A DNA stretch of 56,090 nucleotides, from assembly GCA_003139095.1 (NCBI GenBank), contig PLHW01000066.1, positions 1-56,090 of the forward strand. The letters run 5' to 3'. The translations under genes and the position numbers were made by a program. Below are positions 8,488-15,945 of the stretch, in pieces; the stretch's first letter is position 1; the number at the start of each line of letters is the position of its first letter. This DNA comes from Acidobacteriaceae bacterium. GTDB lineage: Bacteria > Acidobacteriota > Terriglobia > Terriglobales > Acidobacteriaceae. The notes under the pieces are model-generated. The model was given only the letters and a program-made list of their open reading frames with translations, was not told the DNA's origin and ran no database searches.

Positions 8488-9405
8488 CTAGTTCGTGCGC
8501 TCGGTGCCGGCTTCGAGCTTCTCCGCCGTGTGCAATGCCCAGGCCATGCGCGGCGTGTTGTGGGCGATGCCGAAGCGGCCGTTGGCGTCCAGCAGAATAA
8601 TACCTCCGTGGCCATTCAGGCGCTTCTTCAGGTAATTCATCGACTCCTTCGCGACCCACGCGGGCAAATTGCCGGCGGCAACGCGGTCGGCCGCCCATTT
8701 CGCTAAGACTAATTTCATGATCGGCTCGCCCCAGCCCGTGGTTGAAGCCGCCGCGCTTTGGTTGTCGGCGTAGCAGCCGCAGCCAATCAGCGAAGAGTCG
8801 CCGAGACGGCCGGGATCTTTGTTCAGCGTTCCGCCGGTCGAGGTGGACGCAGCGATGTTGCCTTCGCGGTCGAGGGCGACGGCGCCCACGGTGTCGTGCG
8901 AAATTTCGGGCGCGAACAGGTGGCTGGCATGGGTCTCGGCTTGCGCCTGATATTCGCGCAGCCGCTCAACCTCGCGGGGAATGATGAGGTCTTCATTCCG
9001 GCAGAGTTCGATGCCTTGCTCGGCGGCAAAACGCTCCGCGCCCTCCGCGACAAAGTAAACATGCGTGCTGTCGCTGAGGATCTTGCGTGCGGCGCGCACC
9101 GGATTGCGCAGACGCTCAACGCATCCGACTCCGCCTCCGCGGAGGGTTGCGCCATCCATGATGAAGGCATCGAGTTGCACCTTGCCATCGCGGTTCAGGA
9201 AGCTGCCACGTCCAGCGTCAAAAGTCTCGTCATCTTCCATCACGACCACAGCCTCTTCGACGGCATCGAGGGCAGAGCCTCCGCGTTCCAGCACGCGCCA
9301 TCCGGCCGCGGCCGCGTTGCGAACGCCGTTGAGATGCGCCTCGACCATGTCGTCGGGAATGGCCCACGCTCCGCCATGAACGACCAGAATTGGATTGGTT
9401 GGCAA
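8488..9405 (-). CDS. iaaA: isoaspartyl peptidase / plant-type L-asparaginase
   Basis: This Ntn hydrolase cleaves beta-aspartyl dipeptides and asparagine, recycling damaged protein and peptide material. The 305-residue proenzyme carries VVHGGAWAIP at the N-terminus and the self-cleavage site HDTVGAVALD, making Thr172 the nucleophile. GNIAASTSTGG and GRLGDSSLIGCG are the usual substrate-pocket motifs. No signal peptide is seen, so the enzyme is probably cytoplasmic. It lies between a phosphatidyltransferase gene and a small membrane protein gene on the same strand. Confidence 0.9.
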   Translation of the reverse strand: MPTNPILVVHGGAWAIPDDMVEAHLNGVRNAAAAGWRVLERGGSALDAVEEAVVVMEDDETFDAGRGSFLNRDGKVQLDAFIMDGATLRGGGVGCVERLRNPVRAARKILSDSTHVYFVAEGAERFAAEQGIELCRNEDLIIPREVERLREYQAQAETHASHLFAPEISHDTVGAVALDREGNIAASTSTGGTLNKDPGRLGDSSLIGCGCYADNQSAAASTTGWGEPIMKLVLAKWAADRVAAGNLPAWVAKESMNYLKKRLNGHGGIILLDANGRFGIAHNTPRMAWALHTAEKLEAGTERTN

Positions 9406-9517
9406 GTTCGACTCCCCACAGAAAGTTCGGCGTCTAGTCTAGCATCTGGGCGGGCGGCGACTGCGGGCGGCGCGGTGCGATTCACGTTCGGTCGATTTCC
9501 GCCGCGAAGGAAATTGC

Positions 9518-10150
9518 CTAGGCGGCGCGCGTGGGCGCCAGACCGTCCATCTCGCGAGTGCGTTGCCAGGTGTAGACGACGCGGTGAATTACGGTGATGG
9601 TGGAGAGGACGGCGATCACCCAAAGCACGGGCGCCATTTCGTTAAACAAAGCGCCGATAATGAGCAGGACCAGGCGCTCCGGGCGCTCCATGAAGCCGAC
9701 GCGGCAGGTGCCGATGAGCGACTCAGCGCGGGCGCGCGCGTAGCTGACCATGATGGCGCTGATCATGGCCAGCGCGGCCAGCACTACATAGAAAAATCGA
9801 TTGCCGCGACCGTAATAAACCAGCAATCCCAGAAAGAGCGAGGCGTCGCTATACCGGTCGACGATGGAATCGAAAAATCCTCCAAAGCGGGTCACCTGGT
9901 TGGAGGCGCGCGCCACGCGGCCATCGACCAAATCGAAGAAGCCGCTGCCGATGATGACGAGGCCAGCGTAGACGAACATGCGGCGCTGGTTGTCTCCGTT
10001 GGCGTACCCAAACAGGAATGCCGCCCAAGTGTTTACCACCAGTCCCATCAGCGTAAGGACGTTCGGATTGATGCGGGAAAGGGCGAGCAGTCGCACGATG
10101 GCGTCAAGAAGAACGCCGCACGCCCGACCGACTCCGCTTGTCCAACTCAT
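9518..10150 (-). CDS. CDP-alcohol phosphatidyltransferase
   Basis: The 210-residue inner membrane enzyme transfers a phosphatidyl group from a CDP-lipid to an alcohol in phospholipid synthesis. The family signature D-x2-DG-x2-AR-x8-G-x3-D-x3-D is complete: Asp73, Asp76, Gly77, Arg81, Asp94 and Asp98. Several hydrophobic segments surround it. It could be phosphatidylglycerophosphate synthase (PgsA) or a phosphatidylinositol-type enzyme; the sequence alone does not decide the acceptor. It lies downstream of greA. Confidence 0.85.
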   Translation of the reverse strand: MSWTSGVGRACGVLLDAIVRLLALSRINPNVLTLMGLVVNTWAAFLFGYANGDNQRRMFVYAGLVIIGSGFFDLVDGRVARASNQVTRFGGFFDSIVDRYSDASLFLGLLVYYGRGNRFFYVVLAALAMISAIMVSYARARAESLIGTCRVGFMERPERLVLLIIGALFNEMAPVLWVIAVLSTITVIHRVVYTWQRTREMDGLAPTRAA

Positions 10151-10245
10151 AAAGTTTGGTTACTACAGAATGCTTTTATCTCAGAGATGCGGATTCCCGC
10201 GTCTCATGAACGAAGCCCCGTCACCACACTCGCTACTCCGACTTC

Positions 10246-10773
10246 CTACTCCGGCTCGGGGCCGGTTTCCAGTTCCGCCGCCAGATCGTGAATGGTGGAC
10301 AACTTCAGAACCTCCATTTCACGATTGCCGTTCGGCGTCACGACGATCGCGCTATCGCCGACCTTCTTGTTCAACAAAGCGCGGCCGATGGGGGACGTTG
10401 TCGAAATCTTGCCCGCTTCCACATCCGACTCTTCGCTCATGACCAGCTGATATTCCACTTCCGCTTCCTTGGCGCTGTCGTAAACCTTCACGGTGGAACC
10501 GAGTCCGACCTTGTCCCTGGGAATGTTGTTCATGTTGATCAAGGAAAGGTCCGCGAGACGCTTGCCCAATTGGCGGACGCGCGCCTTGAGATATTCCTGG
10601 CGCTGCTTCGCCGTGTGATATTCGGCGTTCTCACTGAGGTCGCCGAGCGCGACCGCTTTTTTCAATTCGCGCGGAATGTCATACGCCAACTCGCGCTCGA
10701 GCTTATTCAGCTCTTCGTGCAGTTTTTTCTTAATTTGCTCGGTCATGAGAATTTCGAAAGGTGCGAGGGACAT
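10246..10773 (-). CDS. greA: transcription elongation factor GreA
   Basis: GreA rescues backtracked RNA polymerase by stimulating cleavage of the 3' end of the nascent RNA. The N-terminal coiled coil contains the acidic tip ALGDLSENAEYH, and the C-terminal FKBP-like domain includes VKVYDSAKEAEVEYQLV and SPIGRALLNKKVGD. The start is either the ATG at 10773 (175 residues) or that at 10746 (166 residues, nearer the family length); neither has a strong Shine-Dalgarno. It heads a minus-strand group with the phosphatidyltransferase. Confidence 0.92.
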   Translation of the reverse strand: MSLAPFEILMTEQIKKKLHEELNKLERELAYDIPRELKKAVALGDLSENAEYHTAKQRQEYLKARVRQLGKRLADLSLINMNNIPRDKVGLGSTVKVYDSAKEAEVEYQLVMSEESDVEAGKISTTSPIGRALLNKKVGDSAIVVTPNGNREMEVLKLSTIHDLAAELETGPEPE

Positions 10774-10996
10774 TATACCGCCCGGCAGAATAAGCTGCCG
10801 GAGCGGGCATTCGAGCTTGGTGAAACTGGAGAAACGCCGGTTCGGAAAGCGTTCGATAAGCCGCGACATCAGGAGCGACGTGCCGCGCAACATAAGAGCG
10901 CAGCCCAGGAGCCGAGTCCAGCGCCCAACCCTGGGGACCCAAAAACTCGTGCCCGGGCGACGGTCCCCTGGCTTTCTTGTTTGCCGGTCTAGTTAG

Positions 10997-11026
10997 TTTT
11001 TTTTGGGGGGGACCCCCCTCCCCCCC
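10997..11026. repeat. T8-G7-A-C6-T-C7 homopolymer block
   Basis: Eight T are followed by seven G, one A, six C, one T and seven C. The G and C runs can fold into a hairpin on either strand, and the G run could slip during replication. It marks the switch from GC-rich core sequence to the AT-rich accessory stretch. Confidence 0.8.
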
Positions 11027-11076
11027 ATCTCTCGGCCCGATGTAAGCGAATCAATTACTTAGAGTAAGTTGGCTCG

Positions 11077-11190
11077 CAAAGTATTCAAAAATATAAACTT
11101 GAACTTACTTCTTGGAACTCATTTGGTCTTAATCGGTTAGGTTCGATTTTCGGTAATTCTACGATTTTTCTCCCGCCAAAGTATTCAAAA
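11077..11190. repeat. 14-bp direct repeat spaced exactly 100 bp
   Basis: CAAAGTATTCAAAA occurs at 11077-11090 and again at 11177-11190 in the same orientation, in AT-rich sequence. The copies could be scars of an insertion or binding sites; no gene lies between them. Confidence 0.7.
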
Positions 11191-11427
11191 CTAATTAGTT
11201 ATAGGCAAAGTCTTGAGCGCATTGGAGTTAGGAGACGAGTCTTGGTACGACGGCCTGCTCCGCGTTCCAAAACGGAACCGCTTTCGTGTTCTATCAAGGA
11301 TCACGCCGGGGAGGCCTAGCGGCACGATCCCGCCGTCAACATCTGGAGGCAGCATTGCTGCCCGCTCTTATTTCAGGATGAGTCCGTGATGCGGCTAAGT
11401 CAAGGGTTTTTGGGCACAACGGGATTG

Positions 11428-11506
11428 GTGGCCAGGCGCTTTTGGGGCGCTTTTTTGCGGGCTCGGATACCCGTCTCTGGAGACGGGCGCACTGCTGCCT
11501 GGCCAC
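11428..11506. repeat. nested inverted repeat, possible structured RNA or element end
   Basis: An outer 10-bp stem pairs GTGGCCAGGC (11428-11437) with GCCTGGCCAC (11497-11506). Inside it, an 8-bp hairpin CCCGTCTC/GAGACGGG (11470-11477 and 11480-11487) has a 2-nt loop. The whole could fold as an RNA of about 80 nt or be a terminal structure of a mobile element. No promoter was recognised. Confidence 0.5.
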
Positions 11507-11768
11507 AGGTCAGTGATTATTGTCGCGCGCGGCGGGTTGGAAGTCAGTGATGCGGGCACGGGGGATTTGTGATGAAAACGATCAGGCGTCGGTGCCGCGC
11601 GGAAGCGCAGATCGGACTTTTCTGCGCGAACGGGTCAGGAATCTGAGTACGGCCCTGGCCAGTTGGCCGGTAGTGGGTCGCTATCTTTTCCACAAGCCAA
11701 AAGTGCGAATTCGGGCGTCCATTAGAACCAGATTAAAGTTCCGAGTGGCGGGTCATTTGCAGCGGAAG

Positions 11769-12027
11769 CTAGATGGGCCTGGACAGGGGAGTTGGCCGTT
11801 CGAGCGCTTTCAGAACGAGAGCCTTGTCGATTTGTGCGTCGGTAGTATGGCTCTCTGAGAGATTGCAAATCTCGGCAAGGCTCCAGACGTGATCGGAAAG
11901 ACCCGATTCCACCGCGGGGGGTGACCCTCAAGGTCTGATGCACTCTGCCGAAGTTGTGGTACATGAACCAAAGTGCGACGGCAGCGGCGTGATTTTCCAA
12001 TTTCTTTGATAAGGCGTTCGTCAATCT
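11769..12027 (-). pseudogene. remnant of an IS1-family transposase C-terminus
   Basis: Read on the minus strand, the sequence gives RLTNALSKKLENHAAAVALW and MYHNFGRVHQTLRVTP, the wording of the C-terminal end of IS1-type transposases common in Acidobacteriota. After a frameshift near 11896-11906 the same protein continues as DHVWSLAEICNLSESHTTDA and QIDKALVLKALERP to a TAG at 11769-11771. The DDE catalytic part upstream is missing, so this is a dead fragment. It abuts the protease cassette, whose first start codon is 14 bp away. Confidence 0.75.
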
Positions 12028-12040
12028 AGAGAGGGGTAAG

Positions 12041-12334
12041 ATGTCAACAAAAAAAGCAAGAAAACCGACCAAAAAATTGACAACTCGTTCGTCTGAATCA
12101 TGTTATAAACTTGGGCCACGGCCAAAGGGCGCAGCGAGGCATGCCATGACCAAGCAAACGAAATCGCAGGGCAAGAAGAAAGCTACTCCGTCGCTGCTAG
12201 AGCATGAGTACTTGCAGACGTTTACCCCGCGCAAACTCCCGTACCAAGAACTCTATACGGACGCAGATAGCTTGGAGCAGCCGTCTGAATTGATGGATGT
12301 CCCTTCAATATCCGTCCCTAGCATCGAGGAATAA
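12041..12334 (+). CDS. small basic-to-acidic protein paired with SDH-type protease
   Basis: The 97-residue product has a lysine-rich N-terminal half and an acidic C-terminal half ending VPSISVPSIEE; no known domain is recognised. GAGAGGGG lies just before the ATG. Its stop overlaps the start of the protease gene in TAATG, so translation is probably coupled. Codon and base use are more AT-rich than in surrounding genes. It might be an adaptor, substrate or inhibitor of the protease, but that is inference from position only. An internal Met at residue 36 is an alternative start. Confidence 0.65.
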   Translation: MSTKKARKPTKKLTTRSSESCYKLGPRPKGAARHAMTKQTKSQGKKKATPSLLEHEYLQTFTPRKLPYQELYTDADSLEQPSELMDVPSISVPSIEE

Positions 12335-13269
12335 TGCCGAACTGGCATGAGGTATTTCTAGAAATCCAAAAGGTGCAACAGACTGGCCTTAGTGCCCAGA
12401 ATGTAATCCGACACCAATATCTCAAAAAGCTTCATGAACATACCAAGAGAAATGTCATCGCTTACTATTCTGGCTGGCTGTCGAAGTACAGTCTAAGCTC
12501 GGAAATAAACGACGAGGACAAGAACGGTTTTATGACGACGGTCCATCAGTTGGATCGGACCATCGGCCTAGATTTGATTCTGCATACCCCAGGCGGCGGT
12601 ATCGCCGCTACGCAATCCATTGTTAATTATCTACAGAAGATGTTTGGTGGCGATATTCGGGCCTTTGTTCCCCAGATCGCGATGTCAGCCGGAACTATAA
12701 TTGCCTGCTGCTGCAAAGAAATTTGGATGGGGAAAGAATCAAATCTTGGTCCCATTGATCCGCAGCTTAGGGGCATTCCGGCTCATGGTGTTGTGCAAGA
12801 ATTCAGGCGTGCTGTTAGGGAGGTGAAAAAGGACGCCAGTCGAATCGTGATTTGGCAGGAGATCATCGGGCAATATCGACCTACCTTCTTGGGCCAGTGC
12901 GAGAATGCCATAAAATGGTCAAACGATTTCGTCGAACAGCAACTTGCTGATGGTATGTTTAAGGGCTTGCCGGATAGGAAGAAGCAGGCAAAGGCCATCA
13001 CAAAGGCTCTTTCCAATTACCCTAAGAACAAATCACATGACCGGCACTTTCATATCGACGACTGCGAAAATATGGGTCTAATCATCAAGCATTTGGAAGC
13101 CGACCCGGTAATGCAAGATTTGGTTCTCACGGTGCATCACTGCTACATGAACGTCATGATGAATACGAATGCATTCAAAGTCGTCGAGAATCATAAGGGA
13201 GTGGCACTAATCAAACAGGTTCCTCCGCCTACGCCCGGTGCCGCTACTCCGAAGCAGGTGGTCGAGTAG
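12334..13269 (+). CDS. SDH-family Clp-fold serine protease
   Basis: The 311-residue product belongs to the SDH proteinase family, ClpP/crotonase-fold proteins related to SppA. The oxyanion-binding segment HTPGGGIAATQSI begins at residue 84, and the nucleophile elbow AMSAGT places Ser118 as the catalytic serine; LGPIDPQL follows at about 139. No transmembrane anchor or signal peptide is visible, unlike SppA or NfeD, so it is probably cytosolic. It is coupled to a 97-residue upstream gene and sits beside an IS1 remnant in low-GC sequence, suggesting acquisition by transfer. The target is unknown. Confidence 0.82.
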   Translation: MPNWHEVFLEIQKVQQTGLSAQNVIRHQYLKKLHEHTKRNVIAYYSGWLSKYSLSSEINDEDKNGFMTTVHQLDRTIGLDLILHTPGGGIAATQSIVNYLQKMFGGDIRAFVPQIAMSAGTIIACCCKEIWMGKESNLGPIDPQLRGIPAHGVVQEFRRAVREVKKDASRIVIWQEIIGQYRPTFLGQCENAIKWSNDFVEQQLADGMFKGLPDRKKQAKAITKALSNYPKNKSHDRHFHIDDCENMGLIIKHLEADPVMQDLVLTVHHCYMNVMMNTNAFKVVENHKGVALIKQVPPPTPGAATPKQVVE

Positions 13270-13429
13270 CCCATCTGGCTTTGGCTGCCTTCTTGGCTAT
13301 GCTTTTTCTTCGCGCAGCGGTGAGACTTTTCGCCCTGATCTTCCCGCCCTTCAAACCGCCTAACTGGCCTAAAGCGACTGCATGGGGATTGCGGGAATCA
13401 AGCGGCGTTTCTAGTGGGGTTCCATCCAT
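13244..13429 (-). CDS. small basic GLKGGK-type protein
   Basis: The 61-residue protein reads RNPHAVALGQLGGLKGGKIR followed by AARRKSIAKKAAKARW, a short lysine-rich family seen repeatedly in acidobacterial and related genomes. The composition suggests nucleic-acid binding, but no function is established that I know of. Its 3' end overlaps the end of the convergent SDH protease gene by 26 bp. The ATG at 13427-13429 is the only good start; its ribosome-binding site is weak. Confidence 0.7.
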   Translation of the reverse strand: MDGTPLETPLDSRNPHAVALGQLGGLKGGKIRAKSLTAARRKSIAKKAAKARWATRPPASE

Positions 13430-13676
13430 GTGCTCGCCAATGGCGGCGCTTCACAACCCCGCGTGCTGCCTCCATGAAATCGCGCGTGCCACTGGAGCGT
13501 TTCGTCATAGTTCCGTGAGGCCATGATTAAGGGACCGGGAAGACCTGTGGAAATCATAAATACCCGCTCCCGGTTGGCCCCCGGTTGGCTCCCGGTTGGC
13601 CCGTCCGTTTGATTTACCGCGGTTGCTTCGCTACACTTAGCCTAGCGTTATTCCTCTGGGCGAGGGGTCTCCTCCC
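13430..13676. other. intergenic region upstream of carD
   Basis: No gene is seen in this gap. It contains the three-copy 11-bp repeat at 13569-13600 and presumably the promoter of the CarD-family gene, which could not be pinned down. Confidence 0.5.
13569..13600. repeat. three CCCGGTTGGC units at 11-bp period
   Basis: CCCGGTTGGC occurs at 13569-13578, 13580-13589 and 13591-13600, each starting 11 bp after the last, so all copies face nearly the same side of the helix. The array ends 76 bp before the carD-like start codon and could bind a regulator cooperatively, or be simple tandem expansion. Confidence 0.7.
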
Positions 13677-14210
13677 ATGAACACTGGTCAGGTTTTCCAC
13701 ATCGGCGACAAAGTCGTCTATCCCAATCATGGGGTCGGGATTATCGAGCAGATCAGCAGCCGGACCAACGGCAGCACCGTGGATAAGTTCTACCTCCTGA
13801 AGATCGCCAACAGCGGCCTCAAGGTGATGATTCCGTTCCAGAATGCGGGCAGCGTGGGAATGCGCCCGGTGGTGCGAAACGGAGAAATCCAGAAGATCGT
13901 CGACTATCTCTCGGCCGGCGAGTGCATCAACGCGGCGGACTGGAAAGACCGATTCAAGGAGAACTCCGAGCGCATGCGCACCGGCACGCTTGCCGAAGTG
14001 GCGACCGTGCTGAAGAGCCTGCTGATCCTGGCGCAGGCGAAATCGCTCTCCTTCCGGGAAAAGAAAATGCTGGAACGGGCGCGCTATCTGCTGGTCAGCG
14101 AGCTCGCGATTTCCCGCAATTGCGACGAGAGTGTGATCGAGCAGGCGCTGACCGGCGCGCTGACAAAGTGCAATCTGCGGCTGCCGGATATCAGCGAACT
14201 GGCAGTGTAG
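13677..14210 (+). CDS. CarD/CdnL family transcriptional regulator
   Basis: The 177-residue protein matches CarD/CdnL, which binds the RNA polymerase beta subunit and stabilises open promoter complexes, especially at rRNA promoters. The Tudor-like RNA-polymerase-interacting domain is at 1-70 (FHIGDKVVYPNHGVGIIEQI, then KFYLLKIANSGLKVMIP). The helical DNA-binding domain follows, with DWKDRFKENSERMRTG and LSFREKKMLERARYLLVSEL. The ATG at 13677 is 5 nt after a GGGGTCTCC stretch rather than a classic ribosome-binding site. Confidence 0.9.
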   Translation: MNTGQVFHIGDKVVYPNHGVGIIEQISSRTNGSTVDKFYLLKIANSGLKVMIPFQNAGSVGMRPVVRNGEIQKIVDYLSAGECINAADWKDRFKENSERMRTGTLAEVATVLKSLLILAQAKSLSFREKKMLERARYLLVSELAISRNCDESVIEQALTGALTKCNLRLPDISELAV

Positions 14211-14223
14211 TTTCCGGCGCGCT

Positions 14224-14652
14224 TTAACGCGACGCGCGCGCTTCCAGCCACGATTGCAGGATCAGAATCGCAGCCATGCGATCCACCGCTTTCCCCCGCT
14301 TTTCAATCGATAAATTTGTTTCGCGCAACAGGCGATTGGCCTCGACGGAGGTCCAGCGCTCATCCCACAAATTCACGGGCAGGCCAAAATGCTTTTTGAG
14401 GTCGTCGGCAAAAAGGCGCATCTTTTCCGATTGCGTGCCTTCAGCGCCGGTCAGCCGCAGCGGCAACCCGACGACAATCTCGGCCACGTCGTATTTTTCG
14501 ATCACCTGGCGCAGCGCCTCCCAATCGCGGCGTTTGTTCTGACGGTGAATGGTGTCGAGTCCCTGCGCCGTGATGCCGAGCGGATCGGAAACGGCCACGC
14601 CGATACGCCGGGAACCCACGTCCAACGCCAAGATTCGCCGCGGCAAGCTCAT
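14224..14652 (-). CDS. ruvX: YqgF/RuvX pre-16S rRNA nuclease
   Basis: This RNase-H-fold enzyme of 142 residues matches YqgF, which processes the 5' end of pre-16S rRNA and was originally predicted to be a Holliday junction resolvase. The first catalytic aspartate is Asp11 in RILALDVGSRRIGVAVSD. The later conserved elements EIVVGLPLRLTG, LWDERWTSVEA and KAVDRMAAILILQ are all present. It converges on the carD-like gene, with 13 bp between their ends. Confidence 0.92.
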   Translation of the reverse strand: MSLPRRILALDVGSRRIGVAVSDPLGITAQGLDTIHRQNKRRDWEALRQVIEKYDVAEIVVGLPLRLTGAEGTQSEKMRLFADDLKKHFGLPVNLWDERWTSVEANRLLRETNLSIEKRGKAVDRMAAILILQSWLEARASR

Positions 14653-14862
14653 GCCACGATGATCGGCGGACCGAAGAGGGGATGCAAGTCAAAAATCCGG
14701 AATGGAAGGGGAGATGAGGGCGGGGTGGAAACCTTTCGGCGGTCAGGAAACGCTTGCTCGGGATGACAATCAAATTGAGCCGCGCCGGACGGCCGGTTAG
14801 CTCGTGCAATTTCCGCTCGCGTCGGGCAGAATTGTGGACCAGTTCGAAGGGACGAACAAAAG

Positions 14863-15921
14863 ATGGATCTGGCTGAGACTGAGACTCCGCAAAGAGCGCC
14901 GGAGCGGCACTGGTCGCTGACGCTGCTCGGCATTGGGCTGATCATTGCGTTCGCCTACTACGGCGAATCGGTGTTGTCGGTGCTGTTTTTTTCGATCCTG
15001 CTCAGCTTCATGCTCTCGCCCCTGGTGCAGGCCGGCGAGTACCTGCATATTCCCAGAGGCCTGGCGGCGTTGTTGAGCCTGCTGGTGTTTGTTGGCGTGA
15101 TCTATGGCGTGTCGCTGGCTTCGTACAATGAGGCCATTTCCTTCGCCGACAACCTTCCGCAATATTCCAAAAAAATCCGGACCATCATCGAACCCCTGCA
15201 GAAGAAGGCGGAAAATCTGGAAAAAACCGGAGAGGACGTGTCGTCGCCGAATCCGACCAACGTCGTGCGGGTGCGCCAGGTGACCGGCTGGGGAGACATG
15301 CTGACGCATGGCGCCGGGACGTTAACCGACATGTTTCTGCTGGCGTCATTTGTTCCCTTCCTGACTTACTTTCTGCTCACCTGGCAGAGCCACGCCCGGT
15401 CGGCAACCGTCATGCTGTTTCCCCTACACCACCGGCATACGGCATTTGTGACGCTCGGCCTGATCGGCAAAATGCTGCAAAGTTTCATTGTCGGGAATCT
15501 ATTGATCGGATTGCTGATCTCGGCGGTGAGTGTGGCGGCGTTTGGGTTGCTGCACGTTCCGTTTTTCTATTTCATCGGATTCCTCAGCGGATTTCTTAGC
15601 CTGGTTCCCTATTTAGGCATCGTGCTGGCTACGCTTCCGCCCATTCTGGTGGGTTTTGGGCAACTGGAAGTCCCCGAACTGCTGGTGGTTTTGGGCTTTG
15701 TGGTGGCCATGCACCTGGTCGCGCTGAATGTGCTTTATCCCAAGCTTCTCGGCAGTCGCCTGCGCATCAATCCGCTGGCGGTGACGCTGGCGCTGCTGTT
15801 TTGGGGGACGGTGTGGGGCGCGGTGGGATTGCTGCTGGCGATTCCGATCACGGGAGCGCTGAAGATCATCTGCGACCACGTGGAGACTTTGAAGCCCTAC
15901 GCGGACTGGCTGGGAGAGTAG
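14863..15921 (+). CDS. AI-2E family transporter
   Basis: The 352-residue inner membrane protein matches the AI-2E (YdiK/TqsA/PerM) family, a group linked to autoinducer or ion export. Two N-terminal helices are followed by a soluble periplasm-sized domain (about 85-145) and then the conserved multi-helix C-terminal bundle (PFFYFIGFLSGFLSLVPYLG, then ILVGFGQ, VALNVLYPKLLGSRL and PLAVTLALLFWGTVWG). Substrate is not predictable. It precedes mltG by 24 nt on the same strand. Confidence 0.88.
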   Translation: MDLAETETPQRAPERHWSLTLLGIGLIIAFAYYGESVLSVLFFSILLSFMLSPLVQAGEYLHIPRGLAALLSLLVFVGVIYGVSLASYNEAISFADNLPQYSKKIRTIIEPLQKKAENLEKTGEDVSSPNPTNVVRVRQVTGWGDMLTHGAGTLTDMFLLASFVPFLTYFLLTWQSHARSATVMLFPLHHRHTAFVTLGLIGKMLQSFIVGNLLIGLLISAVSVAAFGLLHVPFFYFIGFLSGFLSLVPYLGIVLATLPPILVGFGQLEVPELLVVLGFVVAMHLVALNVLYPKLLGSRLRINPLAVTLALLFWGTVWGAVGLLLAIPITGALKIICDHVETLKPYADWLGE

Positions 15922-15945
15922 AGCGGACTCATCTAAACTAAGAGC

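Larger units (their letters stand above)
10774..11768. other. gene-poor, AT-rich accessory stretch
   Basis: About 1 kb without a supportable gene. It holds a homopolymer block (10997-11026), an AT-rich section (about 11041-11215) with a 14-bp direct repeat, and a strong inverted-repeat structure (11428-11506), all listed separately. Its base composition contrasts with the GC-rich operon next to it and suggests the edge of an inserted or decaying element. Confidence 0.55.

Noticed and set aside
10997-11026. homopolymer block as a rho-independent terminator
   Set aside because: The T run precedes the G/C stem on the plus strand and no GC stem is followed by T on either strand in the right order.
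11077-11190. direct repeats as a CRISPR array
   Set aside because: Only two 14-bp copies; no regular array of repeats and spacers and no cas gene.
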